A stretch of DNA of 64,000 nucleotides from Bradyrhizobium cosmicum. GTDB taxonomy: Bacteria; Pseudomonadota; Alphaproteobacteria; Rhizobiales; Xanthobacteraceae. The stretch lies in NCBI RefSeq assembly GCF_007290395.2, contig NZ_CP041656.2, positions 2,108,001 through 2,172,000 on the forward strand, written 5' to 3'. The position numbers were made by a program, and so were the translations under genes. This document shows, one piece after another, positions 17,194 to 25,266 of this stretch (position 1 is its first letter; each line of letters begins with the position of its first letter). A model generated the notes under the pieces. The model was not told the origin of the DNA. It saw only the letters and a program-made list of their open reading frames with translations, and searched no databases.

Positions 17194-18129
17194 TCACGTC
17201 CTCTCGACCATGCGCCCGAAGAAACCTTGCGGGCGGAAGAAGATGATGAGGAGGAAAACGGCGAAGATCGCGGCGTTCTGCAACTGCGTCGGCAGGATCA
17301 GCGTCGACATCTGCTGGACGAGGCCGATCGTCATGCCGCCCCAGAACGCGCCGATGATGCTGCCCATGCCACCGAGCACGACGCCGGCATACATCACGAT
17401 GACGTATTCGAGCCCCACGAAGGGATGGAACGGATAGTTGGTGGCAAGCAGGCCGCCGGCAATCGCGGTGATGCCGCAGCCGAGCGCGAAGGCGGTGCGG
17501 TGCGCGCGGTCGACGTCGATGCCCATATAGGTCGCGGCGGTCGGATTGTCCGCCGCAGCGCGCAGCGACTTGCCGATCCGCGTGCGCGTGATCAGGAGCG
17601 AAAGCAGAACCATGATCGCGAGCGACACGATCACGTCGATGCTGCGCGCCTTGTTGAGGAAGATGCTGATGTCGAGAAAGGGAACGAGCTCCCACGCCGA
17701 GCTCGACAGCGGCGTGCGGATCGAGGCCAGCACCGATCCGAACACGATGAGGCCGCCATTCTGCAGGATCAGCGCGATGCCGAGCGTCAGGATGAGCTGG
17801 GCGTAGTGACCGTCGCCTTCCAGCGCGGCGGTGCGCGTGCCCGAGACGCGCGAGATCAGCGCCAGGTGGACGAAATAGCCGAACACGGCGAGCACGGGGC
17901 CGGCGAGCAGGATGGCCACGAACGGGCCCACCGTGTTGCCGAACAGGGTCTGGATGCCGGCGGCGGTGAAGAGATAGAAGGCGGCATACATGCCGAGCAT
18001 CATGAAATCGCCGTGCGCGAAGTTGATGACGCGCATGACGCCGAAGATCAGGCCGAGCCCGACGCACATGAGGCCGTAGACGGCGCCGATCAGCAGGCCC
18101 GCGGCGAGCGCTTGCAGAAATCCTTCCAT
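17194..18129 (-). CDS. livH: Branched-chain-type ABC transporter permease (LivH)
   Basis: 311 residues with about eight membrane helices. The LivH signature region is clear: GLLIGAVYGLMCVGLGLIFGVMRVINFAHGDFMMLGMY, then MGIDVDRAHRTAFALGCGITAIAGGLLA and the C-terminal LIIFFRPQGFFGR. The ATG at 18129 is preferred over a GTG at 18144 because GGAGGCGGGG sits about 8 nt before it. With LivM-G and LivF this makes a complete inner-membrane transporter for the two LivJ-type receptors. Confidence 0.93.
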   Translation of the reverse strand: MEGFLQALAAGLLIGAVYGLMCVGLGLIFGVMRVINFAHGDFMMLGMYAAFYLFTAAGIQTLFGNTVGPFVAILLAGPVLAVFGYFVHLALISRVSGTRTAALEGDGHYAQLILTLGIALILQNGGLIVFGSVLASIRTPLSSSAWELVPFLDISIFLNKARSIDVIVSLAIMVLLSLLITRTRIGKSLRAAADNPTAATYMGIDVDRAHRTAFALGCGITAIAGGLLATNYPFHPFVGLEYVIVMYAGVVLGGMGSIIGAFWGGMTIGLVQQMSTLILPTQLQNAAIFAVFLLIIFFRPQGFFGRMVERT

Positions 18130-18242
18130 CAGCCCCGCCTCCACGCGGTGGTCGCGCCGGTTTGCCGGCGATCGCCGGCTGCTGACGATGCTAGACTGGT
18201 CTCGAAGTCGACCATGTTTCCCCCGTTACTCTCCGGCACTTC

Positions 18243-19637
18243 TTATGATGCCGATCGTAAAACCCGTTCCGGTACGTCCAGACGGCATTGTGCTGCGATC
18301 ACGCCGGCGTCGCCGAGCTGTTCGCAATCGTCGATGAGTTGCTCGAGCCGATGCGCGCGGTCCTCGCCGAGGGCTTTCGCTGCGGCAGCGCGAAAGCGCG
18401 CGCGAATATCCGCCGGCGTTGCGGCGATGACATCGGGCAAGGCATGCCGGATCGTCCGGCCGCCGCGCAGATGCACGGTCACTTCCGCGCCCTGCCTGCC
18501 CGGGAAGGCGGCGGTGAAGCCGGCGTCTGCCTTGAGATCGGTGACCGAAACCAGGCGGAGGATGTCGGCATCATCCAGTCCGGCATAGTTCTCTTCCGCG
18601 ATCTCGCCCCGCGCCAGCGTCGCCGCGACGCTGAAGGGAATGCTCATCTTGGCCTGGAGCGCGTTGCGGTAGGGCCCCATGGAGTCGCAGCCGGGATAGC
18701 GAACGGCAGCATCAGGCGCGCGAATGTCGACGCGGTCGATCTCCTCGGCGCCGGCAAGCTCGTGCGAGACGCGGAGCGCCGCCTGAGCGGCGGTCTGCGC
18801 GAAATTACAGGCCGGGACCGGCTTGTTGTAGACGGCCATGATCTCGCTCTCTCCGTCGGGGAAGAGCGTGATGCTGTCGGGCGCGGCTTGGCGGCGGTAG
18901 GCGGCGAACAGGCCGGCTTCGCCTTCGATGATCGTTTCCGAGCCGAAGGCGCCGGCTGCGGCAAGGCCGATGGCCTTGATCGCGTTGCTGGCCGCAAAGC
19001 CCGGATGGAAATACATATCGGAGCCGCCGGCATGCGGCCATTCGTTCAGACCGCTGGACGTGTTGGCCGCGATGGCGATGGCACTGGTTGCTTGGTCCTC
19101 GGAAAGGCCGAGCGCAAAACTTCCCGCCAGCGCCGCGCCCAGCGGCGCCACCAGGCCGGTCGGACGATAAAGCCGCGCGAGATCGGAGGTCAGGAGCGCG
19201 CGGCCGATCCGCGCGCCGGTCTCATAGCCGATGATGGCGGCAGCCAGCAGCTTCGTTCCGTGCAGCGGCGTCTGCCCCGACAGCGCGAGCAGCGTCGGCC
19301 AGATCACGACGCCATGATGCGCGATGCTGGCGGCATGCATGTCTTCCCGCACCAGGCCGTGTCCCATCACGGCATTGGCGAAGGCGGCGTCGGCCGCTGA
19401 GGAGTGCTGCGAAGTCCCGATGATTGAGATGCCGCCGCCGGCCTGTGCGATCGCGACCGCCTGACGGCTCCACGGGTGATGGCCAGCCTCGAAGGCGCAG
19501 GACAGGAAGTCGAGCAGGCAGAGCTTTGCTTTCGCGACGACCTCCGGCCCGAAATCTCCGAGATCGCGTGCAAGCACGCTCCGCGCCATCTGGCGCGCAA
19601 GCGATACCTTGCCTGATCCGGTCGGGTCGATCGTCAT
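18243..19637 (-). CDS. MmgE/PrpD family protein, copy A
   Basis: 464 residues matching the MmgE/PrpD fold (2-methylcitrate dehydratase, cis-aconitate decarboxylase and iminodisuccinate epimerase relatives). It has the typical N-terminal AKLCLLDFLSCAFEAG, NAVMGHGLVREDMH, GVVIWPTLLALS, AAIIGYETGARIG and GLSEDQATSAIAIA segments. It likely dehydrates, decarboxylates or epimerises a small dicarboxylic or tricarboxylic acid; the substrate is not assigned. GGGAGAG precedes the ATG. A distant second copy lies in the divergent operon (20801-22192), so both arms of the locus carry one. Confidence 0.88.
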   Translation of the reverse strand: MTIDPTGSGKVSLARQMARSVLARDLGDFGPEVVAKAKLCLLDFLSCAFEAGHHPWSRQAVAIAQAGGGISIIGTSQHSSAADAAFANAVMGHGLVREDMHAASIAHHGVVIWPTLLALSGQTPLHGTKLLAAAIIGYETGARIGRALLTSDLARLYRPTGLVAPLGAALAGSFALGLSEDQATSAIAIAANTSSGLNEWPHAGGSDMYFHPGFAASNAIKAIGLAAAGAFGSETIIEGEAGLFAAYRRQAAPDSITLFPDGESEIMAVYNKPVPACNFAQTAAQAALRVSHELAGAEEIDRVDIRAPDAAVRYPGCDSMGPYRNALQAKMSIPFSVAATLARGEIAEENYAGLDDADILRLVSVTDLKADAGFTAAFPGRQGAEVTVHLRGGRTIRHALPDVIAATPADIRARFRAAAAKALGEDRAHRLEQLIDDCEQLGDAGVIAAQCRLDVPERVLRSAS

Positions 19638-19667
19638 CGCAATCGCTCTCCCTGAACGTTGGTGCGC

Positions 19668-20561
19668 TTAGCCGCGCATCTCGACGCCGGCCCACTCCTC
19701 GAGCACCTTGGCGATCGAGGTGAAGTCGGACGCCGCACCGTATTTGGCATTGGTGATCGCGAGCATCTGCCGCACCACCGCGCCGCAGACCATCGGCACG
19801 CCCATGGCTTCGGCCTCGTCCACGCAGAGCCGGACATCCTTGTAGGACAGGCCGGTGGTGAAGCCGAAATCGAAGGTCCCGGGCAGCACCGCGCGGGGAA
19901 ACTTGTCTTCCGAGGCGCTGTTGCGGCCGCTGCTGGCGTTGATGATGTCGATCAGCACCTTTGCGTTGACGCCGCCCTTGACACCCATCGCGACCGCCTC
20001 CGACGTGATGACGAGCGCTGCGGCCGCCATCAGATTGTTGGCGAGCTTGGCGGTCTGCGCCACGCCGGGCTTGTCGCCGGTGTAGAACAGCTTGCCGAAA
20101 TTCTTCAGGATCGGTTGCACGGTCTCGTAGGTCGCCTGCGGGCACGACACCATCACGGCCAGCGTGCCGTTGATGGCGCCCTTGATGCCGCCGCTCACGG
20201 GCGCATCGACCAGCGTCATGCCTTTGGCTTTCAGGCCTTCCGCGACGAACTTCGCAGCGCCCGGACCCGAGGTCGACAGATCGATCACGATCTTGGCGCG
20301 GGTGCCGCTGCTGATGCCGTCCTGGCCGAGCGTGACGGCCTTGACGATGTCGGGAGTCGGCAGGCTGGCGAGCACGATATCGGCGCGCGAGGCGACGTCG
20401 GCCGGCGACTTGCCGAGCTGAGCGCCGCGCTTGACCAGCGCCTCGGCCGCTTCAGCCTGCGTGTCATAGACGACGAGCGAATAGCCCGCGTCGATCAATC
20501 GCCCCGCCATGGGGCCGCCCATGCGACCCGTGCCGATTACGCCGAGAATCTCTCCCGCCAT
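19668..20561 (-). CDS. NAD(P)-dependent oxidoreductase, 3-hydroxyisobutyrate dehydrogenase family
   Basis: A 297-residue beta-hydroxyacid dehydrogenase. It shows the N-terminal Rossmann motif LGVIGTGRMGGPMAGRL (residues 6-22), the substrate-binding DAPVSGGIKGAINGTLAVMV, and the catalytic lysine in AQTAKLANNLM. The cofactor loop VVYDTQ lacks an obvious arginine, which favours NAD. Such enzymes oxidise 3-hydroxyacids to aldehydes or semialdehydes. As the first gene of the minus-strand run (GGGAG before the ATG), it lies directly behind the divergent promoter/operator region. Confidence 0.9.
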   Translation of the reverse strand: MAGEILGVIGTGRMGGPMAGRLIDAGYSLVVYDTQAEAAEALVKRGAQLGKSPADVASRADIVLASLPTPDIVKAVTLGQDGISSGTRAKIVIDLSTSGPGAAKFVAEGLKAKGMTLVDAPVSGGIKGAINGTLAVMVSCPQATYETVQPILKNFGKLFYTGDKPGVAQTAKLANNLMAAAALVITSEAVAMGVKGGVNAKVLIDIINASSGRNSASEDKFPRAVLPGTFDFGFTTGLSYKDVRLCVDEAEAMGVPMVCGAVVRQMLAITNAKYGAASDFTSIAKVLEEWAGVEMRG

Positions 20562-20703
20562 CGTCTACTCCCTGTTGCGCGATCCCGTGCTGGGCGCGCC
20601 TTCTTGATCTTGTGGTCGATATCGTCTGGTCGAACGTTTTCGCCGGCCGACCTCATCGGCCGCCGTCGTCGCCGCCGCGGGGTCCGCGCCAACGGGCCGG
20701 ATT

Positions 20704-20740
20704 GTTATGATTGTCAGACAAGCTGTCAAGCATAACATTT
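20704..20740. promoter_or_regulatory. FadR-type (FCD-GntR) operator over divergent promoters
   Basis: TTGTCAGACAA at 20711-20721 is a perfect palindrome with one central base and fits the FadR-subfamily consensus TNGTNNNACNA exactly. It is framed by GTTATG (20704-20709) and CATAAC (20731-20736). On the plus strand TTGTCA (20711) with TAACAT 16 bp later makes a plausible sigma-70 promoter. On the minus strand TTGACA (complement of 20724-20729) is a perfect -35 hexamer firing the other way. The site lies 150 bp from the minus-strand 3-hydroxyisobutyrate dehydrogenase-like gene and 80 bp from the plus-strand MmgE/PrpD start. The rest of the 20562-20800 gap shows nothing else. Confidence 0.65.
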
Positions 20741-20800
20741 GGGGTCGACAGTTTGCCGCGGATCGGCATAAGGTCCGGGAAAACGAGGAAGACGCCCCGC

Positions 20801-22192
20801 GTGCCGCAAGACCAGGTTCGACAAGCCCCGATTCCAGGCGTGAGCAGGACGCTCGCCGAGTTCGTCGCGGCATCGTCATGGGCGGACGTCGCGGCGCAGA
20901 GCCTCGAGGCGCGGCGATCCATCCTCAATTTCTTTGCGACCGCGCTCGGCTCCGCGCGCGATCCCGTGGTCATGGCTGCGATGCGGACGCTGTCGCCGTT
21001 CAGCGGGGCCGCGACATCCACGGTGATCGGTCATTCGCAGCCGATGGACGCGTTGTGCGCCTCGTTTCTCAATGCCGTCTCGGCGAATCTGCTCGATTTC
21101 GACGACACCCATCCCGAGACCATCATTCATCCGGCTGCACCGGTGGCGGCGCCGATATTGGCGCTCGCGGAGAGGGGCAAGCTGTCCGGGCGCGAGGTGC
21201 TGACGGCCTTCACCCTCGGCGTGGACGTCGAGTGTCGCATCGGCAATTCAGTCTCGCCGCGCCATTACGCGCGCGGCTGGCACATCACCTCGACCTGCGG
21301 AATTTTCGGCGCGGCGGCGGCGTGCGCGAAATTGCTGGGGCTGCCGGCGGACGGGATTGCGAACGCGATCGGTCTTGCGGCGAGCCAGTCGGCCGGCAAT
21401 GTCGAGAACCTGCCGAGCGCCGCCAAGAATGTCAGCGTCGGCAACGCGGCGCGCAACGGCTTGTTCGCGGCGCTGCTGTCGCAGCAGGGTTACGAGGCCG
21501 CGCCGCGTGCCATCGAAGGTCCGCTCGGCTGGGCCCACACCATGGGAGACGAGCCAGATCTCGCCCGTCTCCTCGACGGCCTCGGCAGGACCTGGGAGAT
21601 CGCGAAGAACACCTACAAGCCCTATCCCGCCGGCATCGTGTTCCATTCGGTCATCGACGCCTGCCTTATGCTGCGCGAACGCATCGGCCGGCAGGTCGAT
21701 CAGATCGAATCGGTGACGGTGCAGGGCTCGGCGCTGCTGCTGGCGCGCGGCGATCGTCCGGTCAACAACGAGCGCGATGCGCGCGTCAGCATCCATCACT
21801 GCGTGGCCTGCGGGCTGTTGCTGGGTGCAGCCGGCGTGCCTGAATTCTCGCATGAGACCGTGGTCCGGCCCGATATCGCGCAGCTGCGGCAGAAGGTGAG
21901 GGCGGAGCTCGATGCTCAGATGCCCGACGGCGCTGCGTGCGTCATTTTGCGTCTGTCGTCCGGTGAAATTCTCACCGAGACCGTCGTCTCGCCGCGCGGC
22001 AGCCAGGCTGCCCCGCTCGGAGATCGCGACCTTGAAGCCAAGCTGCGCGAGGGCGTGCGAACCGGTCGAAGCGACTGGGATGCGGACCGGGTCATCGATG
22101 CAGTCTGGCGGCTCGACGCGGCCGATGACGTCGGCAATCTCCTGAAATCGTTGCGCCCGCCACCGGCGACGAGCCTCACTTCTTCCAACTAG
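20801..22192 (+). CDS. MmgE/PrpD family protein, copy B
   Basis: 463 residues from a GTG at 20801. MmgE/PrpD landmarks are ARRSILNFFATALGSARD, LNAVSANLLDFDDTHPETIIHPAAPVAAP (including the conserved DFDDTH), GVDVECRIGNSV, GWHITSTCGIFGAAAA, KPYPAGIVFHSVIDA and INNERDAR-like ARVSIHHCVA. The catalytic-type DFDDTH/HP motif is present here but replaced in copy A (18243-19637), so the two copies are not recent duplicates. The frame is open up to 20711, but the operator and promoter lie there, and GAGGAAG precedes 20801, so 20801 is the better start. It is the first gene of the plus-strand operon. Confidence 0.87.
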   Translation: MPQDQVRQAPIPGVSRTLAEFVAASSWADVAAQSLEARRSILNFFATALGSARDPVVMAAMRTLSPFSGAATSTVIGHSQPMDALCASFLNAVSANLLDFDDTHPETIIHPAAPVAAPILALAERGKLSGREVLTAFTLGVDVECRIGNSVSPRHYARGWHITSTCGIFGAAAACAKLLGLPADGIANAIGLAASQSAGNVENLPSAAKNVSVGNAARNGLFAALLSQQGYEAAPRAIEGPLGWAHTMGDEPDLARLLDGLGRTWEIAKNTYKPYPAGIVFHSVIDACLMLRERIGRQVDQIESVTVQGSALLLARGDRPVNNERDARVSIHHCVACGLLLGAAGVPEFSHETVVRPDIAQLRQKVRAELDAQMPDGAACVILRLSSGEILTETVVSPRGSQAAPLGDRDLEAKLREGVRTGRSDWDADRVIDAVWRLDAADDVGNLLKSLRPPPATSLTSSN

Positions 22193-22220
22193 ACTCTCTC
22201 AAGACTTGAAAGGGACGATC

Positions 22221-22610
22221 ATGAGCAAGACCGAACTGTTCGAAAAGGGCCTCAAGGTTCGCAAAGAGGTGCTCGGCGAAGACTATGTCAACAAGTCCAT
22301 TGCCGGCGCCGACGAGTTCACGCGCACGATGGCGGAGTGGTCCACCGAGTTCTGCTGGGGCGCGCTGTGGACGCGGCCCGGCGTCGACCGGCGCACGCGT
22401 TCGATCGTCAACCTGGCGATGCTCGGCGCGCTGAACCGTCCGCACGAGCTGAAGCTGCACGTGAAGGGTGCCCTGAAGAACGGGCTGACCAAGGAGGAGA
22501 TCAAGGAGATCCTGCTCCAGGTCGCGGTCTATTGCGGCGTACCCGCCGGCATCGATGCCTTCCGCAACGCGCGCGAGGCGTTCAACGAGGTCGATGCGGC
22601 AGGCTCCTGA
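22221..22610 (+). CDS. Carboxymuconolactone decarboxylase-family protein, second copy
   Basis: 129 residues of the PcaC/AhpD fold: STEFCWGALWTRPGVDRRTRSIVNLAMLGALNRPHELKLHVKGALKNGLTKEEIKEILLQVAVYCGVPAGIDAFRNA. It is plainly paralogous to the protein encoded at 11771-12151 on the other arm. The ATG at 22221 follows AAAGGGA; a TTG at 22206 is open but unneeded. It sits 28 nt after MmgE/PrpD copy B and 9 nt before the lactonase gene. The lactonase-decarboxylase pairing is consistent with opening and decarboxylating a lactone intermediate. Confidence 0.9.
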   Translation: MSKTELFEKGLKVRKEVLGEDYVNKSIAGADEFTRTMAEWSTEFCWGALWTRPGVDRRTRSIVNLAMLGALNRPHELKLHVKGALKNGLTKEEIKEILLQVAVYCGVPAGIDAFRNAREAFNEVDAAGS

Positions 22611-22619
22611 GCGCGACCC

Positions 22620-23429
22620 ATGGCTGACCCGGACTACGAGCTCTTCGCCATCCGCTACGCCACGCGTGATGCGCAGCGGAGCGAGCACTTCATCGGCGGC
22701 GACCCGCATGACGGGCCGATGCCGATGGACTATTTCATGTGGCTGGCGCGGGGCGGCGGCCGCACCTTCGTCATCGACACCGGGTTCAACGCCGAAATCG
22801 CACGGCAGCGCAGGCGAACTTTCCTGCGCTGCCCGGTGGAGACGCTTGCCGCGTTCGATGTCGACATCGCCGACGTCAAGGACGTGATCCTCACGCATCT
22901 GCATTATGACCACGCCGGCAATTTCGACCGGTTTCCGAGCGCGCGGTTTCATCTCCAGGAGCGCGAGCTCGCCTATGCCACCGGGCGCTATATGCACTAT
23001 CTGCGATTGTCGCATTCCTTCGAGGTCGAGGACGTCTGCGGGATCGTGCGGCTGAACTATGCGCGCCGGGTGCTGTTCTACGATGGCGATGCCGAGATCG
23101 CCCCTGGATTGACGGTGCACGCGGCCGGCGGGCATTCCGCCGGCCTTCAGTTCGTGCGCGTCAACACGCGGCGCGGTCCGGTCGTGCTCGCGTCCGACGT
23201 CAGTCATTTCTACGAGAACATGACGAGCGAGCGTCCGTTCACGACGGCGTTTCATGTCGGCGACATGCTGGTCGGGTTCGACAAGCTGCGTGCTGCGGCG
23301 CCGGACGAGGATCACATCGTTCCCGGCCACGATCCGTTGGTGATGAAACGTTATCCGGCGCCGAGCCCGAACCTGGATGGCGTTGCCGTACGCCTCGACG
23401 TCCCGCCGTCCGGCGCTGCTCATTCGTAG
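22620..23429 (+). CDS. Metallo-beta-lactamase-fold hydrolase (N-acyl homoserine lactonase-like)
   Basis: A 269-residue zinc hydrolase. The motif HLHYDHAGNF (HxHxDH) near residue 95 and later ligands (AGGHSAGLQ, LASDVSHF, VPGHDPLV) complete the dinuclear site. The arrangement YFMWLARGGGRTFVIDTGF and the overall length resemble AHL lactonases (AiiA/AttM type). Given its operon partners (MmgE/PrpD and carboxymuconolactone decarboxylase-like), it more probably opens a catabolic lactone than quenches quorum signals. The ATG follows the previous stop by 9 nt. It is the last gene of the plus-strand arm. Confidence 0.88.
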   Translation: MADPDYELFAIRYATRDAQRSEHFIGGDPHDGPMPMDYFMWLARGGGRTFVIDTGFNAEIARQRRRTFLRCPVETLAAFDVDIADVKDVILTHLHYDHAGNFDRFPSARFHLQERELAYATGRYMHYLRLSHSFEVEDVCGIVRLNYARRVLFYDGDAEIAPGLTVHAAGGHSAGLQFVRVNTRRGPVVLASDVSHFYENMTSERPFTTAFHVGDMLVGFDKLRAAAPDEDHIVPGHDPLVMKRYPAPSPNLDGVAVRLDVPPSGAAHS

Positions 23430-23460
23430 GACGCTGAGAAGGACGCAGCGTAACCTAGAC

Positions 23461-23487
23461 TAGAAAAAATCGATTTTCGATTTTCTA
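23461..23487. promoter_or_regulatory. AT-rich imperfect palindrome upstream of the GntR gene
   Basis: A 27-bp imperfect palindrome with outer arms TAGAAAA (23461-23467) and TTTTCTA (23481-23487) and a core containing ATCGAT. It is strikingly AT-rich in a GC-rich region. Just before it is CTAGACTAG (23455-23463), itself palindromic. It lies about 35 bp upstream of the GntR start at 23523, where an autoregulatory operator or promoter would be expected. It does not fit the TNGTNNNACNA consensus. Confidence 0.5.
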
Positions 23488-23522
23488 TTGACCGCTGTGC
23501 CCTCCCTTGCAATCATCTGACC

Positions 23523-24251
23523 ATGGGTCCGCTTCAGTTCCAGTTGTCCGGAGGCCCCGGGGATGGTCCGCGCAGCCTGACGTCGGCGCTGCATGAGCGC
23601 CTCCGTGCCGATATTCTGGCGACGCGGCTGCTGCCGGGTCAGAAGCTGCATATCGCGGGCCTCGCCAAACAGTTCTCGGTAAGCCTTGCAGCCGTGCGCG
23701 AGGCGCTGTCGCGGCTGGTTGCCGACGGCCTCGTGCAGGCGTCCGACCAGCGTGGCTTCCGGGTGAGCCCCGTTTCGCTGGCCGATCTTGCCGACGTGAC
23801 GCAGACGCGGATCGACATCGAGGGCCTTGCGCTCCGCCGGTCGATCGAGCGGGGTGACGATGCTTGGCTTGCGTCGGTGAAATCCGCCTGGACGGACCTG
23901 AAGGCCGTTCCCTATCGCTATCCCGACGATCCCACCGTGCATTACGAGGAATGGGTGGTCCGACATCGCATTTTCCATCGTGCGCTGGTCAACGCCTGCG
24001 GTTCGCCATGGCTGCTCGGCTTCCGCGACGTGCTGCATGAGCAGAGCGAGCGGTATCGCAGGCTCTCGATCCGCCGCGAGGTCGGCGGCAAGCCGCGCGA
24101 TGTCGAGGCCGAACACAAGGCCATCGTCGCCGCCGTGATCAAGCGCGATACGGATGCGGCAGTTCGCGCCTTGTCAAAGCACTTCGGTATCACCAAAGAG
24201 TTCGTCGAGCTCGCCGCCTCTCGCATCGCGGAGGTGAGCCGCGCGACCTGA
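23523..24251 (+). CDS. GntR-family transcriptional regulator, FCD subfamily
   Basis: 242 residues. The N-terminal winged helix (about residues 20-85) shows ALHERLRADILATRLLPGQKLHIAGLAKQFSVSLAAVREALSRLVADGLV and the wing QRGFRVSPVS. The C-terminal FCD domain includes TRIDIEGLALRRSIERG, HRIFHRALVNACGSPWLL and AEHKAIVAAVIKRD, with the histidines that usually bind metal in FCD domains. The SsuABC-type transporter operon starts 47 nt after it on the same strand, so it probably senses the compound handled by that operon. It differs clearly from the GntR protein at 9480-10196. Confidence 0.92.
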   Translation: MGPLQFQLSGGPGDGPRSLTSALHERLRADILATRLLPGQKLHIAGLAKQFSVSLAAVREALSRLVADGLVQASDQRGFRVSPVSLADLADVTQTRIDIEGLALRRSIERGDDAWLASVKSAWTDLKAVPYRYPDDPTVHYEEWVVRHRIFHRALVNACGSPWLLGFRDVLHEQSERYRRLSIRREVGGKPRDVEAEHKAIVAAVIKRDTDAAVRALSKHFGITKEFVELAASRIAEVSRAT

Positions 24252-24298
24252 CGATCCCAAGAAATTCGGCACAAAAAAAGAAAGACCGGGAGGAAACC

Positions 24299-25261
24299 AT
24301 GAAGATCAATCGCCGTCACGCGTTCATGACGTTCGTTGCCGCCGCTATTCTTGCGGGCCCTGCGAGCGCCGCCGACACCATCCGCGTCGGGCTGCCCACG
24401 AAGACCTATTGGCCAACGACCATCGCCGAGACGGCGGTGCGGCAGAAACTGTTCGAGAAGGAAGGCATCCAGGCCGAGCTGACGATCTACCGCAGCGGCG
24501 CCGAGACGTTCGAAGGCATGGCGGCGGGCGCGGCCGACATCATCCTCGATCCGCCGTCGCTGGTCTCCGCCGGACGCAAGAAGGGTGTGATGTCGCGGAT
24601 CGTGGCCAATGCCGCGATGGGCAATTTCGGCTGGCAGTTGATGGTCCCGACCAAGTCGACGCTCGAGGTCAAGGACCTCAACGGCAAGAAGGTCGCGATC
24701 ACCGCAGCCGGCTCCGGCTCGGACCTGCTCGCGCTGTGGACCATCCAGGACAAGAAGATCGACTTCACCCGCGTCCCCGTCGGCGGCGGCGGCCTGGTGC
24801 CCAACCTGCTGGCCGGTAACGTCGAGGCAGCCGTGGTCTATTCGCCGCTGAGCTTCCAGATCGCGAAGTCCGGCGAGGCCAAGACCATCCTCGATTACGC
24901 GACCGCGGTTCCGCCGAACCTGACCGCGGGCTGGATCGTGCTCGATAAATTCGCCGACGCCAAGCCGCAACTGGTGCAGAAGGCGGTGAATGCCCTCTAT
25001 GGCGCGGTCGCGTTCATGCGCGCCAACCGTGACGCCACAGTCAAGCTGATCGCCGAAATCTACGAGATGCCGCCTGAGATCGCCGCCCTCGAATACGACA
25101 ACACCATCATGAAGCTCGAAACCAGCGGCGACATGGGTGCGCCCAACGTGAACGCCGCGGTGCAGCTTTCGCTCGACCTCGCCAAGCTCGGCGGACTCAA
25201 GGACATCGTGCCGGTCGAGGATGTGATCTCGGCGAAGTTCAAGCCGGTCCCGACCAAGTAG
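24299..25261 (+). CDS. ABC transporter substrate-binding protein (SsuA/TauA/NMT1-like)
   Basis: A 320-residue periplasmic receptor with a signal peptide (residues 1-24, ending GPASAADTI). The NMT1/THI5-like fold is indicated by VGLPTKTYWPTTIAETAVRQKLFEKEGIQAELTIYRSGAETFEGMAAGAADIILDPPSLV and the later LNGKKVAITAAGSGSDLLALW. GGGAGGAAA precedes the ATG. It is the first gene of an importer operon: receptor, permease, ATPase, second permease. The ligand class in this family covers sulfonates, nitrate, pyrimidine precursors and aromatic acids; nothing here decides. Confidence 0.9.
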   Translation: MKINRRHAFMTFVAAAILAGPASAADTIRVGLPTKTYWPTTIAETAVRQKLFEKEGIQAELTIYRSGAETFEGMAAGAADIILDPPSLVSAGRKKGVMSRIVANAAMGNFGWQLMVPTKSTLEVKDLNGKKVAITAAGSGSDLLALWTIQDKKIDFTRVPVGGGGLVPNLLAGNVEAAVVYSPLSFQIAKSGEAKTILDYATAVPPNLTAGWIVLDKFADAKPQLVQKAVNALYGAVAFMRANRDATVKLIAEIYEMPPEIAALEYDNTIMKLETSGDMGAPNVNAAVQLSLDLAKLGGLKDIVPVEDVISAKFKPVPTK

Positions 25262-25266
25262 CTGCG

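Noticed and set aside
15433..18067. A longer LivM-LivG protein starting near 18067
   Set aside because: The extra N-terminal sequence is an arginine-rich out-of-frame reading of livH. The permease begins at 17191 or 17197.
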